From contig CM055092.1 in NCBI GenBank assembly GCA_029204225.1, positions 75,098,383-75,162,382 of the forward strand: a stretch of 64,000 nt of DNA, read 5' to 3'. Origin of the DNA: Diphasiastrum complanatum. Its lineage: Eukaryota > Streptophyta > Lycopodiopsida > Lycopodiales > Lycopodiaceae. The number at the start of each line of letters is the position of its first letter. The stretch's first letter is position 1. The position numbers and the translations under genes are program-made. Below are positions 44,124-57,525 of this stretch, in pieces. The notes under the pieces are model-generated. The model made no database searches. It worked only from the letters and a program-made list of their open reading frames with translations, and was not told where the DNA came from.

Positions 44124-45643
44124 ATGTGCACAATTAATCTTGTATCAGTCTACTGTGTATTCCTGGTTGCTGAATACTTTAGACCTGCTCCCTCCGCTCC
44201 TCCAAAAAGGATTCAGAGAGGAAAAAAGGAAAGCAATCTCAACCTCTTCTTTCTTCTAGGCATTCTCCTCCTAATTCTCCTCCTACGTCTCCTTCTTCTC
44301 CTCCCACTCCATCTTTAACTTCTTCTGCTAAATCTTCCTCTCCTAATAATTCTCCACCTCCTAAATCTCCTCCTCCTCCTAAACCCGTAAATATTAGTTG
44401 TCCTCCTCCTGTTCTTGGAAGCGATTTACTATGATTTTGTTAATGTAAAGGTAGATTCAATTTTGAATGACTATTCTTTATGTGGTTTATCAGTATTACT
44501 TCCGTCACACTCTGCACTTGCCTTTGTAAATACTCCTCAATATGTACAATATGACCAATTGTTAAATACGTTTTAGAAAGTAGAGATAAAATACTAGAGG
44601 ACAATGTAGGAGGTGGGGCAATTCAGTTTTGGATGGAGTTCTTCCAGACCCTATTGTTTATAGATGTTGCATTGTTTCCCCTTGGCTGTATTTGATTTCT
44701 CTAATTTCAAAAGTCTGCACGATGATATGCTCCAATACGTCAAACTGGGGATTCCAATTCTCGTGCTGCCATACATAACAAAGTAAGTGTCTTTTTTTTC
44801 AAATTTTATTTTATTGAATTTTTTATATAAATCTTGATTTCACATTCTCATAAATTTATTATTTTTTTATTTCAGTGATCATTGGAGTTTATATGTGTTG
44901 TCCTTGTACGTCAATGATGAGGGTGTGTGTAATCCAGTTTGTTTAAAGATGAACTCTATTACACACACACGCAAAATTGCCAGGACCCATATATAGAAAA
45001 TACTGGAACTCTTTCCAGTATTAAATGCAAAAGCATATTCGAAGCTGAAAATGGTTGATGCAGAGGTACAAATTTTTCAATATCGGTACGACGCGCCCTT
45101 TAGTTATTGATTGGATTATTATCATAATGTGCGCACTGATCCGATATTCAATTAATATCTTTTTTATATCAGTTCGATGCGCGCTTTTTTCCGTTGTAGA
45201 TTTTATTCTTACATCCTGCGAGTTGATCCGATATCTCATAATGTTAAAATTTGGATTCTGCAGTCCTCCTAGCAGGTTGATTCTGTCAGCTGTGGTTGGT
45301 ATACCGTATGCAATGCCAAGCACTTTTTTAATTGGCTTGCATTACAAGATGGACTTCCAAATTTGGAAGAGGTAATCTTCGATTAATTACTTTTAATTGT
45401 GTTTTTGTTTTTTTTCATATTCAAATTCCTATTGACTGATCTTTGCTTAATTACATTTAACTGTGTGTATGTTTTTTTTTTCAGTTTAAATGCCCGAAGG
45501 TCTCCCCAATGGAGATAATGCACTTCAAGCAGGAGACCGTAAAGCTTGTGATCGAAAATTCATATCCAGTTGCAGTGGCCGAGTGTTCTCCACCCAAGCT
45601 ACTTCCAACTGGAGAAATGGATTTAGAGATCATAGATAGTTGA
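44124..45643 (+). pseudogene. Element U: Ulp1-like (C48) cysteine protease gene, spliced
   Basis: Ulp1-type proteases cleave SUMO or related tags; copies occur in several plant DNA transposons. A proline-rich linker (SPPTSPSSPPTPS ... SPPPPKP, about 44265-44390) precedes the catalytic region. DMLQYVKLGIPILVLPYI joins across a GT-AG intron (44783-44875) to DHWSLYVLSLYV, whose His codon is 44880-44882. CLKMNSI has Asn where the catalytic Asp of the LDS motif is expected. QVDSVSCGWYTVCNAKHF holds the nucleophile Cys at 45291-45293. A second intron (45372-45484) joins GLPNLEE to FKCPKVSPMEIMHFKQETVK, ending at TGA 45641-45643. Frame breaks near 44440, 44690 and 45000-45250 make this copy inactive. 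Confidence 0.72.
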
Positions 45644-46059
45644 TACTGATTAAATATTCATCTCACTTGATGTGGATGAGACACATGTATAGAAAATTTC
45701 AATAGAAATATATTTACAGTTTTTCTATGGTTGTTCTTACTTGTTTTTTGTTATTGATTCAGGTTATGATTCATTCATCATCAATTTCTACGATTTTTCG
45801 ACATGTTTGTTTTTCATAGCCTTCGTCTGCCTTGCTTTTACCATGGGTTTTTTTTGGATAAGTTCATAAAGATAATCTGATGGAACCTTTGCCACAACCA
45901 ATCCAAATATGCGACAAACTTAGATTTGTTACAACAAAGCTTTCATCAGTTCATCTTCTGAACATATCCAAATATGCCAAGACAAGGACAATATAGACCA
46001 AGGCAATGAAGACCAAAAATAAAACCGATATATATGAGACATCAACAAGGGCAAGTGTC

Positions 46060-46240
46060 GATTGTAGTGATCACTGGAGTTCAAGTGATTGAAGATCTCT
46101 CCAATGGAGATAGTGCATTTCCTGCAGGAGACAATGAATCTTGCTATCGAAAACTCATATTATCCAGTTGCAATTACATTGTGTTTTGCACCATGGAAAT
46201 GGAGATCATAGAAATGAAAGAGCCTCATAGATAAAGTGGT
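46060..46240 (+). repeat. Second copy of the Ulp1-gene last exon
   Basis: ISPMEIVHFLQETMNLAIEN at about 46098-46160 repeats the last exon at 45510-45590 (VSPMEIMHFKQETVKLVIEN). The copy at 2222-2320 resembles this second version. It points to a tandem exon duplication within U, or to two elements joined. Confidence 0.65.
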
Positions 46241-46309
46241 TCATATATTTTCAAAAATGATGTATACAAAAAATTGTATTACATAATACAAAATTTCATA
46301 GTTCATAAT

Positions 46310-47630
46310 CTATGGATTTTCAATTTCGATGGATGTTCCAATGTCTTTGCATTTTATATGCTCTTCCTGCCTTACTCTTACCTGCACAAGAGAAATTGTT
46401 TTAGTTATATATATTTTATGAAACTGATTCACTTAGAAATAGAAAAAAAGAAATATTTTTATATGGCATAACGTACCTTTACACCATTCAATCGAAATTG
46501 ATAGTACTTAGGTAGATCGAATTGCAACATGTCTAGTTTTGATCGAATGTGATTGAGACACCAATCTTCCTCGACCTCAACCATTGCAAGAATGTTGTCA
46601 TTTCTTTTCACTGTTATTTGAAGTTGCTTTTGAGGGTTTATACCAAAATCTTGATCAAGTGGCTTCCAAATGTTTTTGCATTTAATCTATCTTCTCTATA
46701 ATACAGTAGCAAAGTGAGCTTTTGTTTTTCAATGTGATATTTAAATGTCATGGATGAGCAACATACTCTGCACTCACCTTGCTGATTTTGTTTTGTATCC
46801 CAACCATCATCCAACAACTCGGCGATTATTCAGCACTCAAGTCCTTACAAATAAACATTGTTTCTGTTCTCCGAACATTGTATTTGGACAAAAAATCAAC
46901 AAAAATAGTAAAAGGTAGATACCAACTTAATCTATTATTCTTTGATCCAGTGCTACATTTTAATATACTCTGAATATCAACATATAGCCTAGATCGAAAA
47001 CTTTCTGAAATTGCTGCATCAGGAGAAATCCATTCATCACTCAAAAAATCTGATAGAGGATATGGCTCTAATCTACCAACTAAATCATTTTTATCAGGAA
47101 AATAGGTATGATCATAAAAAAAAACTCCTGACTCTAAAAGTGATTTTGGAGAATGAACTTTATATCGTAAAATACCAATATTCGAATGTATGACATCGAT
47201 TGTTCCTGCAATCGATTGAACTGATTGTCATTTAACGAAATTTGATGGATACAAATCTGTAAAACCAACAAAAACATCTCATGAAAAATATAATTTAAAG
47301 AAAATGCTAAATCTAAAAAAATTGAATCTGAAAACTTACAATTGCATTTCTTTTTATCATTTGGTTTCAGATCATGAATGTTGAGCTCATTGTGAATATA
47401 AGCATGCTGAACTAAAACTTCCGTGATAGATTGACCGGTAGGTGATACTTTCAAATCCGTTATCTTGCCTTTCCAAGAGCTTCTATATATGTTATCCGAT
47501 TTTTTTTTTTTTCAAAATGAGCCTTTTCCAGAGGGATGCCAAGATCCATTGATATTTTCGATATATTCTTGGTATCCATTGATCTTCTGCATTTTTTTCA
47601 TTTCAAATATTGATTGCATCAATGGTTCCT
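46310..47630 (-). pseudogene. Element U: second gene, spliced, unknown function
   Basis: Reading down the minus strand: MKKMQKINGYQEYIENINGS (about 47600), SSWKGKITDLKVSPTGQSIT (about 47475-47415), NELNIHDLKPNDKKKC, then an intron from about 47340 to an acceptor near 47263. IAGTIDVIHSNIGILRYKVH follows, then LVGRLEPYPLSDFLSDEWIS and LSWYLPFTIFVDFLSKYNV (to 46826), IAELLDDGWDTKQNQQ, an intron, and KQLQITVKRNDNILAMVEVE with FDLPKYYQFRLNGVK. A 97-bp GT-AG intron (46382-46478) leads to the last exon VRVRQEEHIKCKDIGTSIEI, stop at 46310-46312. At least two frame lesions are visible, near 47220 and 46826. No family recognised. It converges with the Ulp1-like gene and is truncated at 47630 by copia A3. 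Confidence 0.55.
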
Positions 47631-49275
47631 TTAGTAGATATATCCAACAAAATCTACTAAATTCATCAATGAATGTTACATACATCTTAGCTCCACTATT
47701 GCTAATTGTAGTAAATCCATGAATATCCGAATGTACAAGTTGAAAAGGCTTTGTAGTTCTAGAAATAGATCTAGTATTAGGTAGTCTATGTGACTTAGAC
47801 AAAGCACAAGACTCACAAGCATGCTTGACATCATTTAAGGAGCTTGGAAGACCAATCACAACCTTCTTCCTTGCCATTACCTCCAATGACTTGAAGTTGA
47901 GATGTCCGATCGTTTTGTGCCAAACCTCTTGAATAGAAATTTGCTCCCTTGCAACACATCCAACTTGGTTAGCAATAAGACAAGCATCTAGTTTGAACAA
48001 CTTCTCTTGCCTTTTACCTTTTCCAATCAAGATATCCTTCTTTTTTATCAAACAAGCATCTCCATCAAACTCCACCTTGAAGGCCATTACTCAACATTTG
48101 ACTCACACTAAGCAGATTCTTGGTAATAGATGGAATAAAAAAGACATCCTCCAAATGAACATTCCTATTTGTAGAGAGAGAAATAGGAATTGTGCCAATC
48201 CCTTTGATTGCACACCCATCATTGGCCGTGTAAATCACCCTCTTGTCATCTCCATATGCCAACAAAGAAGTGAAGTACTCTTTGTGAAAGGTCATGTGTG
48301 AACTTGCTCCACTATCAATCTACCAAGGATCTAGATCTCCATCATTAGCAAGCATACAACAAAAGCATCATCATTTGCATCTTGAACATCCAAACCATCC
48401 TCATCAAGAGTAAGATTACCTTGCTTGTCTCCTTGATCTCTCTTCTTCTTGTAGTACTTACTTGCAAAGTGTCCTTTGATGCCACAATAGAAGCACTTGA
48501 GCTTTGATCTATCCTTCTTTTTGCCACTTGAACAAGCACCCACTTGATCTTGCCCTTCAAACCACTTACTTTTGGTTTTGCCCTTGAATTTGCCCTTTGT
48601 GAACATAGCATCCTCTTGAAGTGTCAATGTAGATCCACCTCTTGCTTGAAGCCTATATTCCTCATTGATCAAGATCTCTTGAAGATCCATCAAACTTGGA
48701 AAAGTCTTTTGAATAGTAATACTTTGAACAATGTTAGCATGATCATCCAACAAGCCATTAAGAATTACTTGAAAAAGCTCTCCTTCCTTAATGCTTTCAT
48801 CAATGCAAGCCAACTCATCATTCAATGCTTTCATTCTCAAAACAAAAGTACTTGGACTTTTTTCATTCTTTTGCAAACAAGAAAAGGTTTGCCTTCTTAG
48901 AGTCAACACTCTAGAAGTAGACTTGGATTCATAAATCTTCTTCAATGAATTCCAAGCTTCCAAAGATGTTGTGAACTTACCAACTTCCTTGAGAAGTTCA
49001 TTGGTAACATTCATCTTTATCATGTGTAGAGCCTTCTTGGCTCTCTTGTCATACCTCACGTGATCTTGTTGTGTTGTTGGTCTCTCCTCCAAACCTACAA
49101 CAATATCCAAAACATCATTCATCTCAAGAAGTGATTCCATCCTCACTTTCCACAATGAATAGTTACTTGAGGTTAGCCTCTCATTGGCTTCCCACATGAC
49201 TCCAATTGAGGTTGCCATGTAGCAATGACCTGATCTTCTCTTTCAACCTGTTTTAATGCACAAAGCACTCCTTTG
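47631..49275 (-). pseudogene. Copia A3: leader, gag, protease and partial integrase, minus strand
   Basis: On the minus strand: leader end at 49275-49219, gag 49218-48331 intact over 295 residues (MATSIGVMWEANERL; zinc knuckle CFYCGIKGHFASKY, where the last Cys of CX2CX4HX4C is Tyr), protease with a nonsense codon in WWIDSG (TGG to TAG near 48320), GAG-pre-integrase, and integrase up to FIDEFSRFCWIYLL at about 47640. The rest of integrase, RT and the LTRs are missing. It preserves the unshifted gag frame that is broken in A1. Confidence 0.85.
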
Positions 49276-49534
49276 ACGTGTATGATGGCTTTGTTAAGTT
49301 CAAGAATTCAAGAGAAAACCAATTTTTCACAAGGATCAAGTGCTTAAGGAGTGACAATAGTGGTGAGTACAAATCTACCAAGTTCAAGGCCTTTTGTGAT
49401 GAGCAAGGGATCAAGAGAGAGTATATGACACCAAGCACCCCACAACAAAATGGAGTGGCTAAGAGGAAGAATAGTACTTTATGTGAAAGTGCCAAAGCCA
49501 TGAGGTTAAGTGCTAATCTTGCTAATCTTGATAA
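49276..49534 (+). pseudogene. Copia A4: displaced integrase fragment
   Basis: VYDGFVKFKNSRENQFF, then RSDNSGEYKSTKFK and TPQQNGVAKRKN (catalytic Glu changed to Lys) to SAKAMRLSANLANL. This integrase piece precedes the gag of the same element, so the order is permuted. Its left end abuts the leader of A3 in opposite orientation at 49275/49276. Confidence 0.82.
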
Positions 49535-51638
49535 GTCTTGCTATTCAAAAAACTTTGCCAAGTTTGATTGATCTTCAAGAGATTTTGATCAATGAAGAAT
49601 ATTGGCTTCAAGCAAGAGGTGGATCTTCATCAACATCTCAAGTTGGAGAGGAGGCTATGTTCATCAAGGGCAAATTCAAGGGAAAAAGCAAAAGTAAGTG
49701 GTCTAAAGGGCAAGATCAAGGGGGGGCTTCTTCAAATGGCGAAAAGAAAGATAGATCAAAGCTCAAGTGCTTCTATTGTGGCATCAAAGGATGCTTTGCA
49801 AGTGAGTGCTACAAGAAGAAGAGAGATCAAGGAGACAAGCAAGGTAATCTTACTATTGATGAGGATGGTTTGGATGTTCAAGATGCAAATGATGATGCTT
49901 TTGTGATGTCTTCATGTATGCTTGCTAATGATGGAGATCTAGATCCATGGTGGATTGATAGTGGAGCAAGTTCACACATGACTTTTCACAAAGAGTACTT
50001 CACTTCTTTGTTGGCAAATGGAGATGACAAGAGGCTGATCTACACAACCAATGATGGTGACTGTGCAATCAAAGGGATTGGCACAATTCCTATTTCTCTC
50101 TCTACAAATAGGAATGTTCATTTGGACGATGTTTTGTTCATTCCATCTATTACCAAGAATTTACTTAGTGTGAGTCAATTGCTAAAGCAAAGGCCTCAAA
50201 GTTGAGTTTGATGGAATGATCAAAAGGAAGGATATCTTGATTGCAAAAGATAAAAGACAAGGGAAGTTGTTCAAACTAGATGTTTGTGTTATTGCTAACC
50301 AAGTTGGATGTGTTGCAAGAGAGCAAATACCTATTCAAGAGTTTTGGCATAAAAAGATGGGGCACCTCAACCTCAAGTCATTGGAGGTAATGGCTAGAAA
50401 GCAAGTTGTGATAAGTCCTCCAAGTTCCTTAAAAAGTGTCAATCATATTTGTGAGTCTTGTGCTTTGTCAAAGTCACATATACTACCTTATACTAGATCT
50501 ACATCTAGATCTATAAAGCCTTTCAAGTTGTACATTTAGATATTCATGGAATTACTACAATTAGCAATAGTGGAGCTAAGATGTATGTAACATTCATTGA
50601 TGATTTTAGTAGATTTTGTTGGATATATCTACTAAAGAGCAAGGATGAAGTGTATGATGTCTTTATCAAGTTCAAGAATGAATGCAAGGGAGAACCAATT
50701 TTCCACAAAGATCAAGTGCTTGAGAGGTGACAATGGTGGTGAGTACATATCTAACAAGTTCAAGGCCTTTTGTGATGAGCATGAGATCAAGAGGGAGTAT
50801 ATGACACCAAGGACCCCACAACAAAATGGAGTGGCTAAGGAAGAATAGGACTTTATGTGAAAGTGCCAAAGCCATGAGGTTAAGTGCTAATAAGCCATTT
50901 TGGGATCAAGCATTGTTGTGTGCTAATTTCTTGTGCAAAAGGTGGCCGAGTGTTGTTCTGGATGGAAGGACACCTTTTGAGTTGCTATTCAAGAGGAGCC
51001 TGAGTGTTAACTTTCTTAGATGCTATGTCACCGTTACTCTTGATGATCGGACCAAGGAGGATCCATCTTCAAGGAAAGGTATATTTTTGGATATAGTGAG
51101 GTGAGTAAAGCCTACAAGGTTTACATTCCTTCTACTAACAAGGTGATTGTTGGTAGAGATGTCATTTTTTATGAGGGGAACATCTCAAAAGTATCTTCAA
51201 GCATAATTGATGATGATTTGGATGGATCTAACATTCTTGATGTTGATGTAAAGGATCCTACTTTGGATGGTGATGATGAAGGACCATCATCAAGTCAAAA
51301 GCCAAGGAGAACATCAAGGGAAAGACAAATGCCTTCAAGGCTCACATATGATGAAAAGGGTAAGCAAGTAGTTTCTGGAAATTATGTTGCTTTCATAACC
51401 TCTTTTGATGAACCTACAAGTGTAGATAAAGCAAGGAACAAAGAGGAGTGGATCCAAGCAATGGACCTTCAGTATCAAGCACGTATGAAGAATGGAACAT
51501 GGAGATTGGTGGAGTTACCTTCAAGGGACTGTGTAGCTAATATCTTCACCAAAGCATTGGGAAAGGACTTGTTTATGAAGCACAGGACATCACTTGGAGT
51601 GTTATCAAAGTCCATACTAAAACTAGTTGAAGAGGGAG
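49535..51638 (+). pseudogene. Copia A4: gag to integrase with RT precisely excised
   Basis: Gag resumes within AIQKTLPSLIDLQEI and includes a zinc knuckle CFYCGIKGCFASEC with Cys in place of His. Next are protease WWIDSGASSHMTFH (about 49950-49990), GAG-pre-integrase FWHKKMGHLNLKSL, and integrase (FIDDFSRFCWIYLL at 50594-50635; RGDNGGEY; PQQNGVAKEE with a frame change). The last ORF 51101-51643 runs SKAYKVYIPSTNK ... RMKNGTWRLVELPS and then directly RDCVANIFTKALGKDLF. RT and most of RNase H are thus deleted in frame. This deletion differs from the captured segment in A1 and A2. Confidence 0.85.
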
Positions 51639-53762
<2,124 letters not shown>

Positions 53763-54416
53763 CTCCCCCTTAATCTGAATTCTTGAATGCCTTGATTTTT
53801 AAAGTTAGTTCTACACAAAAATCTTTTGTGTGCTACCAAGCTTAATGCTTTGGTAAAAATATCTGCTGTCATATCTTGCATTCTACAGTATTGCAATCTG
53901 ACCTCTTCGTTGAGAACTTTGCTTTTGACGAAATGATACTTTAGTTCCATGTGCTTACTCCTAGAATGAAATCTAGGGTTGGCTGATAAAGCAATGGCAC
54001 TTCAATTATCACAAAATAATGTCGTCGGAGCATATTGATTCAGACCAATATATGAGAGTAAGTTCCTCAACCAAATTTTTTTCTTTGTAACTTGAGAGAC
54101 AACGATATACTTTGATTCAGTAAAAGATAGAGCTATTGAAAATTGCTTGCAACTATTCCAGAAAATTGGACCATTGTTGAAAAAAAATGTAAATCCAAAA
54201 GTGGATTTATGAGTATCTACATCTCCTGCCCAACTTGCATTTGTGTAACCACTGAGTAAATTGAGTTTGTTATTGCCGACTGCTCCATAACAAATGCAAA
54301 AGTCCATAGTAGCTCGAAGATATCTCATGACTCTGATAAGAGCCTTCCAATGTGTGACACCAAGATTAGTCATAAACTGACTGAGAGAGCTAATTGCAAA
54401 AGTTATGTCTGACCTG
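53763..54416 (-). pseudogene. Copia F RNase H and C-terminus
   Basis: Minus strand: SDITFAISSLSQFMTNLGV, HWKALIRVMRYLRATMDF, GYTNASWAGDVDTHKSTFGF (RNase H core), SFTESKYIVVSQ, IWLRNLLSYIG, LFCDN then a stop replacing the usual Gln, SAIALSANPRFHSRSKH, KYHFVKSKVLNEEV and DMTADIFTKAL. One nonsense codon near 54000 is the main lesion. The 5' part of pol is missing at 54416, where unrelated sequence starts. Confidence 0.85.
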
Positions 54417-54839
54417 CATTAGGAGAAACCTCAACTCAAAAAGGGCCCTATAAGAAACTCGAACTTAGTCAGAGAATGATTAGAGAGAGAAAGTAAAAAC
54501 GACAAGATTTGTTGTTGTTTTTCTAGTTTTCGATGTTGCCCGCCGTCTAACTGGTGTGGTTAACTCATTACAACTCAAATGAAATAAACACGCCGCCTAA
54601 GCACACAGTTGACTAAGCACACCAAAAAGCACACAGTCGACTAAGCACACCAAAAAGCTCTTATTCACGCTCGCAAGAAGACATCAGTAGCAGGAGGAGA
54701 AGGAGAGGATTATTTTTTGGTGTTTCCTCCAAAAATCTTTGAAAACATTTGAAAGGTAGATAATATAATATGCATGTTTAATGATTTACAATCTTGTTTT
54801 GGTTTCGTGTGAATCGTTTTTCTCGTTACATGATTTAGT
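54417..54839. other. Spacer with a 28-bp tandem duplication
   Basis: Two copies of a 28-bp unit (gcacacag(t/c)(t/c)gactaagcac...aaaaa) at 54601-54628 and 54629-54656 differ at one base. The rest holds no gene. This may be the upstream flank or control region of element T. Confidence 0.65.
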
Positions 54840-57480
54840 TTGTTTGATTTTAAAATGATGGAAAAGTTTGATCTTCATATTGTGCTCCAATTTATAAGAA
54901 AAACACCAAAGTTGGTCAGATTAATGAGACTTGTAAGAAAGAACTTAGAGAAAAAAATTGTAGAAATATTGATTTATGGACAGTTGGATCAATTTATTCC
55001 AAAGATCCAAATACAGGATGTTTTTAGGACTTTCAAATACTTGCCAATTATTGAATTTTGTGTATAATGGACATAGTGGATTGTTGGGATACTGTCAAAA
55101 GTTCAATACGGGATGTATGAAGCAATGAAGCGAACACAAGTATTGGAGTATTTGTTGAATCAAACAAACAATGAGAAGGCAATACTTCAAGAAAATTTGC
55201 AGAAACAAAATACGAGAATACAACATTGAGCTCCAATATATCAGAATTGAAAACTATTGCTACTGATCTTCAAATATCCAATCAAGTTATGTTAAAAGAC
55301 GTTGAGAATTTTAAAAGGAAAATCTTGAGTGCTATTGCTGAAGGCGAAGTTCTCAGGAGAAAATTAAATATAAGAAAACGCAAACCACTTCCAAAAAAAG
55401 ACATAGATGATCTATCTTCAAGAAGTGGGAACAAGAAGAAAAGGATTCAAGCATTCAAGTAAGTAATTAAAAGGGCAAATGGCACGCTTGCTAAGTTTTT
55501 ATGTGCTTGTTTTTCTAATGCTTGCTAATTTAATAATTTGTTATGTCTTGCAGATCATCTTTGGTGGCGAGAGAACATTATAAAGATTCTACGAGTATTG
55601 GAAAATCTTTGGGTTCCATATTGCCATCATAAACTACAAAAGAAATTCTCGTTATGACAGGATTAAGAATGATATTGCTGCAGTGATTATACAGAGCATT
55701 CAACATGTCTTGGATGCAAGAGTTATCCAAGGAGCATATGATGATTCAGGAATTAGTCGTAAAGCATATACTCTATTGTTTAAAATTGTATAGGAAGCCT
55801 TTGCACATGTGAAGATTCGAAAGCTACCTCTTCCTCGTCCATTTAGAGTAAAAAAAACAAGATATTGTCTTAATGAGAGTATGAATATGCTTATAGGTGA
55901 ACCATTTCATATCAAGAAATTGTATACACGTGAGAGTGGAACATTGGAATATAATGAGTCCAAAAAATTATTTTTGGATATTAACAAAGTAGTGGAATAC
56001 ATGATTAAATATTACAAATTATTTGAAAGAGAAGTCCAAGGAAAATTGATATTGGTTATTAATGAGTCTAAAATTGTTAAGGGACAAAAATTGGAATGAG
56101 TAAGTATCACCTTTACGAACAGAGCATTGAACAATACTGAAAATGATGCAAATGATTCATCATTTAGTGTTCAATCAGATAATGAAATATGGTGGTTAGC
56201 AGCATTTCAGGTATATTTCAATTTTACTTATTATTGTATTTTATCACCTAAGTTGTTAATGTCAATGTTCGTAACTTTGTATGTGTTTGTTACTTTTCAG
56301 GTTTTAAAAGAAGACCATGTTATCTTGTCATGGATTTTTTCGACATCAAATTATGTGAAGATTATTGAAGAGCACATGGGTGGAAACAAAATATATGTGC
56401 CAAACTATGGCACGTTTCAAATTTTATGGCATCTTGCAGGTGATTTAAATACACTGAAATGTATGTATAATGTTTCGCATGGGAAAAATACTAAACATCC
56501 TTGTTTGTATTGTATGAAAAATTGTAAAGACTTGAATTTGACAAGATCAAGAGTTGGTCCAACAAGAGATCGAAAGGATCCGAACTTTAGACCTGTGTTG
56601 GCAATTCCATTCATCAATGTTCACATAATTGCATGCTGAGGTACGAATTATTGAAAAATTGATTTACAATCATATTTTGTATGTCTGCAATACCAAACAT
56701 GAATCGGCCTCTAAAATTAGAATTGAGAGATTAGAGCAAGTACTTTCAAAAGCAGGTTTGCACAAGGGGGATGTAAAAATAGAAAAAAGTGAAAAACTAT
56801 CGGATAAATTAGGGAACGTTCCAAACAAGCCATCTGTTGAAGGTGCAAAAGCTAGAAGGTTTTTATCCAATCACACTGGAAAGTCTTCTACCGTGACATA
56901 CAATGTTTGAAAAGACGTTGTTGCAGCATCAAAAGATTTTGAAGAGAGAGGCAACACAAGATTAAAAAAAGCTGTAGTATGGCAAAATCTCGACAATTTG
57001 ACTGGCATGTTGCAAAAAGAAAAGTAATCTGAAATCGCATTGCAAATTTACAAAAATATTGTGAGATCTTTGTCAAATCGATAGCAGAATGTTGGGGAGA
57101 GGATCATGTTACACACTATATGGCAATTCACTATTTGTTTTTGTGCAAAATTTGTTCTACAACGTCATATATTTGATTTCTGATATATTTTACTGGTTGC
57201 AGCCTATTCTATTACATCACCCCACATTTTTTGCAAGAGAATATGGAAGTATGAGCATATGGTCTTCTCAAGGTATGGCAAAATCGCATTAGCAAACAAG
57301 AGGAGCTTTTCATCGAGCAACCAACCGTGGAGGATATTATTCAAAGAGATGCTACTTATATCAATTATTTCAATGGTTCTACAGAAGAGCACAGTTTAGA
57401 TATCAAACCAGATATTCAACAAATCTCATTTCATTCAAAAAGACATTTCAACATCTGAGGAGAAATAATTCAACTTCATC
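54840..57480 (+). pseudogene. Element T: transposase-like gene with CxxC motif, spliced
   Basis: Exons recovered in order: 54840-55067 (LVRKNLEKKIVEILI); 55226-55459 (DLQISNQVMLKDVENFKRK, coiled-coil-like, then KRKPLPKKD), ending at a GTAAGT donor; from about 55554 to 56098 (NDIAAVIIQSIQHVLDARVI; FRVKKTRYCLNESMNMLIGE; LILVINESKIVKG); about 56100-56210 (FTNRALNNTENDAND); and after an intron ending near 56300 VLKEDHVILSWIF, FQILWHLAGDLNTLKCMYNV and KHPCLYCMKNCKDL. Then RIIEKLIYNHILYV, EDHVTHYMAIHYLF and SMSIWSSQGMAKSH. The GDL-x-L, PCLYC, RIxxxL and F-QG-EK-like series matches transposon proteins I recall from animals and protists. The acidic residue in GDL may be catalytic. Stops near 55792 and 57027 and frame changes indicate decay. 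Confidence 0.6.
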
Positions 57481-57525
57481 ATCTTAATAGAAAAACAATT
57501 AAAACATTATATATCCTCATCGGTA

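Noticed and set aside
45021-45323. Minus-strand ORF opposite the Ulp1-like gene
   Set aside because: It is the shadow of the plus-strand protease region, where the His and Cys boxes are clear.
48544-48900. Plus-strand ORF opposite copia A3 gag (and similar ORFs at 17268-17486 and 18403-18675)
   Set aside because: They are antisense shadows of gag and integrase and have no motifs.
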